A stretch of 6,732 nt of DNA. Origin: a bacterium. Its GTDB lineage: Bacteria > Desulfobacterota > DSWW01. A program made the translations under genes and the position numbers. Below, in pieces: positions 6,201 to 6,732 of this stretch. Position 1 is the stretch's first letter, and every line of letters begins with the position of its first letter. The stretch spans positions 1 through 6,732 of the forward strand of contig JAUWSZ010000144.1 in NCBI GenBank assembly GCA_030609865.1, in the 5' to 3' direction. Below the pieces are notes generated by a model. The model was given only the letters and a program-made list of their open reading frames with translations. It was not told the DNA's origin and searched no databases.

Positions 6201-6362
6201 CCCACCCTAGACGAGCTTCAACGTCGCTACAACACACCCGCGCTCGAAAAGACGGGCGGCCGCATCTATGGCCCAAACGGCGCCTCCGAGATCCTAGGAA
6301 TGAAAAGATCAACGCTGTATACAAGAATGTACAAACTTGGAATAAGGAGTACTGCCTCCTGA
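3222..6362 (+). CDS. Sigma-54-dependent transcriptional activator with TPR and GAF sensory domains
   Basis: Enhancer-binding protein of 1046 residues. Residues about 8-70 look like a winged-helix fold. Residues about 115-535 are helical tetratricopeptide-like repeats (roughly eight; clear examples near 246-282, 286-320 and 493-526). A GAF domain follows (about 553-711), then a short linker helix. The AAA+ domain (about 733-970) has Walker A GETGTGKE (766-773), the sigma-54 loop GAYTGA (813-818), Walker B TLFIDE (833-838), putative arginine fingers R892 and R898, and the sensor II motif GNVREL (953-958). A FhlA-like Fis-type HTH (about 1013-1041) contains GPNGASEILGMKRSTLYTRM. There is no receiver domain, so control by a bound ligand or partner is more likely than phosphorylation; GAF or TPR could bind the signal. 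It is divergent from a consensus sigma-54 promoter, its probable target. Cytoplasmic: no signal peptide or membrane segment. The family is very sure, the inducer unknown. Confidence 0.95.
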   Translation: MGSEIPEFTSAQRSFLAALEACGEAVPFDAAKTMTPLRPGPLEDLIKRCDQLGWIDRTEDNRIGLTQDLPETVRYDLKLINTPEQVSVLIDRIRAAGLPDRLRTSTMIKLLAASGKLDEAADIEMDLAHAFLEQRDHDQAYQYLSRAVGRLHTYITGGGDDRDRLFVEAALELSSVSFAVGRGMQVLASYLRTAVNLAKASGNVRSHALACMHLGRLLAYLDQRSESLAMLVAGKEEVERLGDTDILKAAAEFLGLYFMMQGRFTEALVHFERAEEHFTQSGDRLLVYPMILWSLGITLFATGQVPRALGFFQGYWRSARDMGLPAVASIARAILGFSLAVARKRREALFHLNASLEEAREGRYAYSLFIARTGLAIQSFHDGDLQKTFEFLRSAVVEGQKATSALVLLNLYLLDMLAALHDHGFEPVTEGWEYEEQLELCLKEPSLPRRGIALRLRAEEKLRSGEAAAQVMEDLTVSQDYLQRAGAIFPLNDTLLTMARLKLREGDREESRALLQKAWHQIRGMGLELEYVPEDLRFMLEEETSWRTERDSAQILVDHYFDFLHALDAAADEEELFHRAVRRLSQILGAERGALFWTTAKGSEDNLELRAGHNFSKRETHSEAFKPSLALIRRAFMENQYIRTRPEPPPAQSIDEEIKGLLCIPIQVGAEVRGVLYYDNSYVSVNFDFLPPQWTPLLVSHTNNYIGHILELIQLREETSRLVADKSIQMERLGGDPILAQAPIMLKVLDQAEKAARSEATLLVTGETGTGKELLVSRIHKQSQRADGPFIVVDAPTIPENLVESELFGHEKGAYTGADSRKRGRIELAHEGTLFIDEIGELPLPIQAKLLRALEGKTFYRLGGTQPVKSDFRLVAATNRRLSDEVAAGRFRQDLYYRLNVIPIALPPLRDRPDDIILLARSFFRHYCHKYVRKGLELTRQDEDKLTAYPWFGNVRELKNVIERAVTLSTGNKLILDLPIGQPSPEVQTFPDTPTLDELQRRYNTPALEKTGGRIYGPNGASEILGMKRSTLYTRMYKLGIRSTAS

Positions 6363-6685
6363 AGCAGCCGGGTTATCCTAACGACTTCTGGAAGCCTGTT
6401 CGCGGCTGTGGTACCGATCGATCCGACGGGCAGGAAAGCCCTTGCCGGGGAAGTGGCATAACCCAATGGACTGACCAAAAACATTGAACTGCGAAATACG
6501 AGCGGCAGCCAAATATAATTCCGGGGACATGGAGTTGCAGACGAAGCAGTGATTGTCTGAAGTGGCCTTTTCCTGGGAGTGCACGGTGAACATTCTCAGA
6601 CGGCTTGACATTCACTGTCATACTGACCAATCTGATGGTGACAAAGAGGTTGCTCTGTTTGTACGGTGTAAAAAGGGGCAAGTAA
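6363..6685. other. Non-coding stretch downstream of the regulator
   Basis: No open frame here on either strand has family resemblance or a good start site. No clear terminator for the regulator is seen: CAGCCG (6365-6370) and CGGCTG (6403-6408) could pair around a long loop, but no U-run follows. The right half holds a TTGACA hexamer (6605-6610), overlapping dyads (6606-6627) and a ten-base match to the other control region (AATCTGATGG, 6629-6638), so it may be the control region of the frame beginning at 6686. Confidence 0.6.
6605..6638 (+). promoter_or_regulatory. Candidate promoter/operator upstream of the frame at 6686
   Basis: TTGACA (6605-6610) is a perfect -35 hexamer, but the hexamer 17 bases on, CAATCT, is a poor -10. 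Two dyads overlap it: TGACA-N5-TGTCA (6606-6620) and GTCA-N3-TGAC (6617-6627). The TTGAC and AATCTGATGG blocks recur with the same 24-base offset at 3049 and 3073 upstream of the regulator. This could be a shared regulatory site or coincidence. Confidence 0.25.
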
Positions 6686-6732
6686 ATGTCAGAAACAACA
6701 TCATTAAATCTGTACTCCGGGCAGCCCCAGCA
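6686..6732 (+). CDS. Possible start of a further gene (partial, 15 codons)
   Basis: ATG at 6686 opens a frame reading MSETTSLNLYSGQPQ up to the window edge. AAGGGGC (6673-6679) lies 6 nt upstream as a passable ribosome site, and an in-frame TAA directly precedes the ATG, so no earlier start is possible. Fifteen residues are too few to recognise a family. It lies in the same direction as the regulator but 323 bp beyond it, so it is probably a separate transcription unit. It may equally be a chance open frame. Confidence 0.4.
   Translation, partial: MSETTSLNLYSGQPQ

Noticed and set aside
6524..6539. Possible plus-strand sigma-54 promoter (GG-N10-GC with TTGCA)
   Set aside because: The -12 box is good, but the -24 box has little beyond the GG (GGGACAT against TGGCACG).
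6378..6611. Minus-strand 77-codon frame containing NHCFVCNSMSP, which resembles the N-terminus of PaaI-like thioesterases
   Set aside because: Similarity stops after a few residues, neither this frame nor the shifted frames continue as a hotdog domain, and there is no ribosome site. Considered coincidental, with an old gene remnant as a remote alternative.
1..6732. CRISPR arrays, transposases, rRNA or tRNA genes
   Set aside because: No regularly spaced repeats, transposase motifs or structural RNA signatures were found on either strand.

Overview
The window holds a divergent regulator/catabolic-operon arrangement from a moderately GC-rich bacterium. The gene content is an acyl-CoA carboxyltransferase, an AtuA-family protein and a large sigma-54 activator. 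This suggests a degrader of fatty, branched or aromatic acids, most in keeping with a Desulfobacterota/deltaproteobacterial lineage. The taxonomic guess is inference from gene style only.

Layout. Positions 1-1067 (minus strand) are the first 355 codons of an acyl-CoA carboxylase carboxyltransferase (beta) subunit that runs off the left edge. Positions 1108-2871 (minus) encode a two-domain AtuA-family protein (DUF1446 domain plus the C-terminal AtuA-like domain). It lies 40 bp upstream of the carboxyltransferase gene in the same transcript. That gap is almost filled by a perfect 24-bp palindrome lying between the stop codon and the next ribosome binding site. Positions 2872-3221 are the divergent control region. 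It carries a consensus sigma-54 (-24/-12) promoter facing the AtuA gene, an AT-rich segment, several dyads that could be activator sites, and a GC-rich hairpin in the presumed leader of the regulator. Positions 3222-6362 (plus) encode a 1046-residue sigma-54 enhancer-binding protein with a TPR/GAF sensory half, an AAA+ domain carrying GAYTGA, and a Fis-type HTH. Positions 6363-6685 hold no convincing gene, and a possible new reading frame begins at 6686.

How it may work. The simplest reading is a self-contained catabolic switch. The TPR-GAF activator senses a metabolite, perhaps an acyl-CoA or the free acid, and turns on the divergent sigma-54 promoter. That promoter transcribes the AtuA-like gene, the carboxyltransferase gene and probably further genes beyond the left edge. 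The promoter sequence and the domain motifs are directly visible. The regulatory link and the substrate are inferred. The most unusual points are the altered oxyanion-hole motif of the carboxyltransferase, the palindrome between the two genes, and a sensor half that looks like the C-terminal part of a STAND protein without its NTPase.
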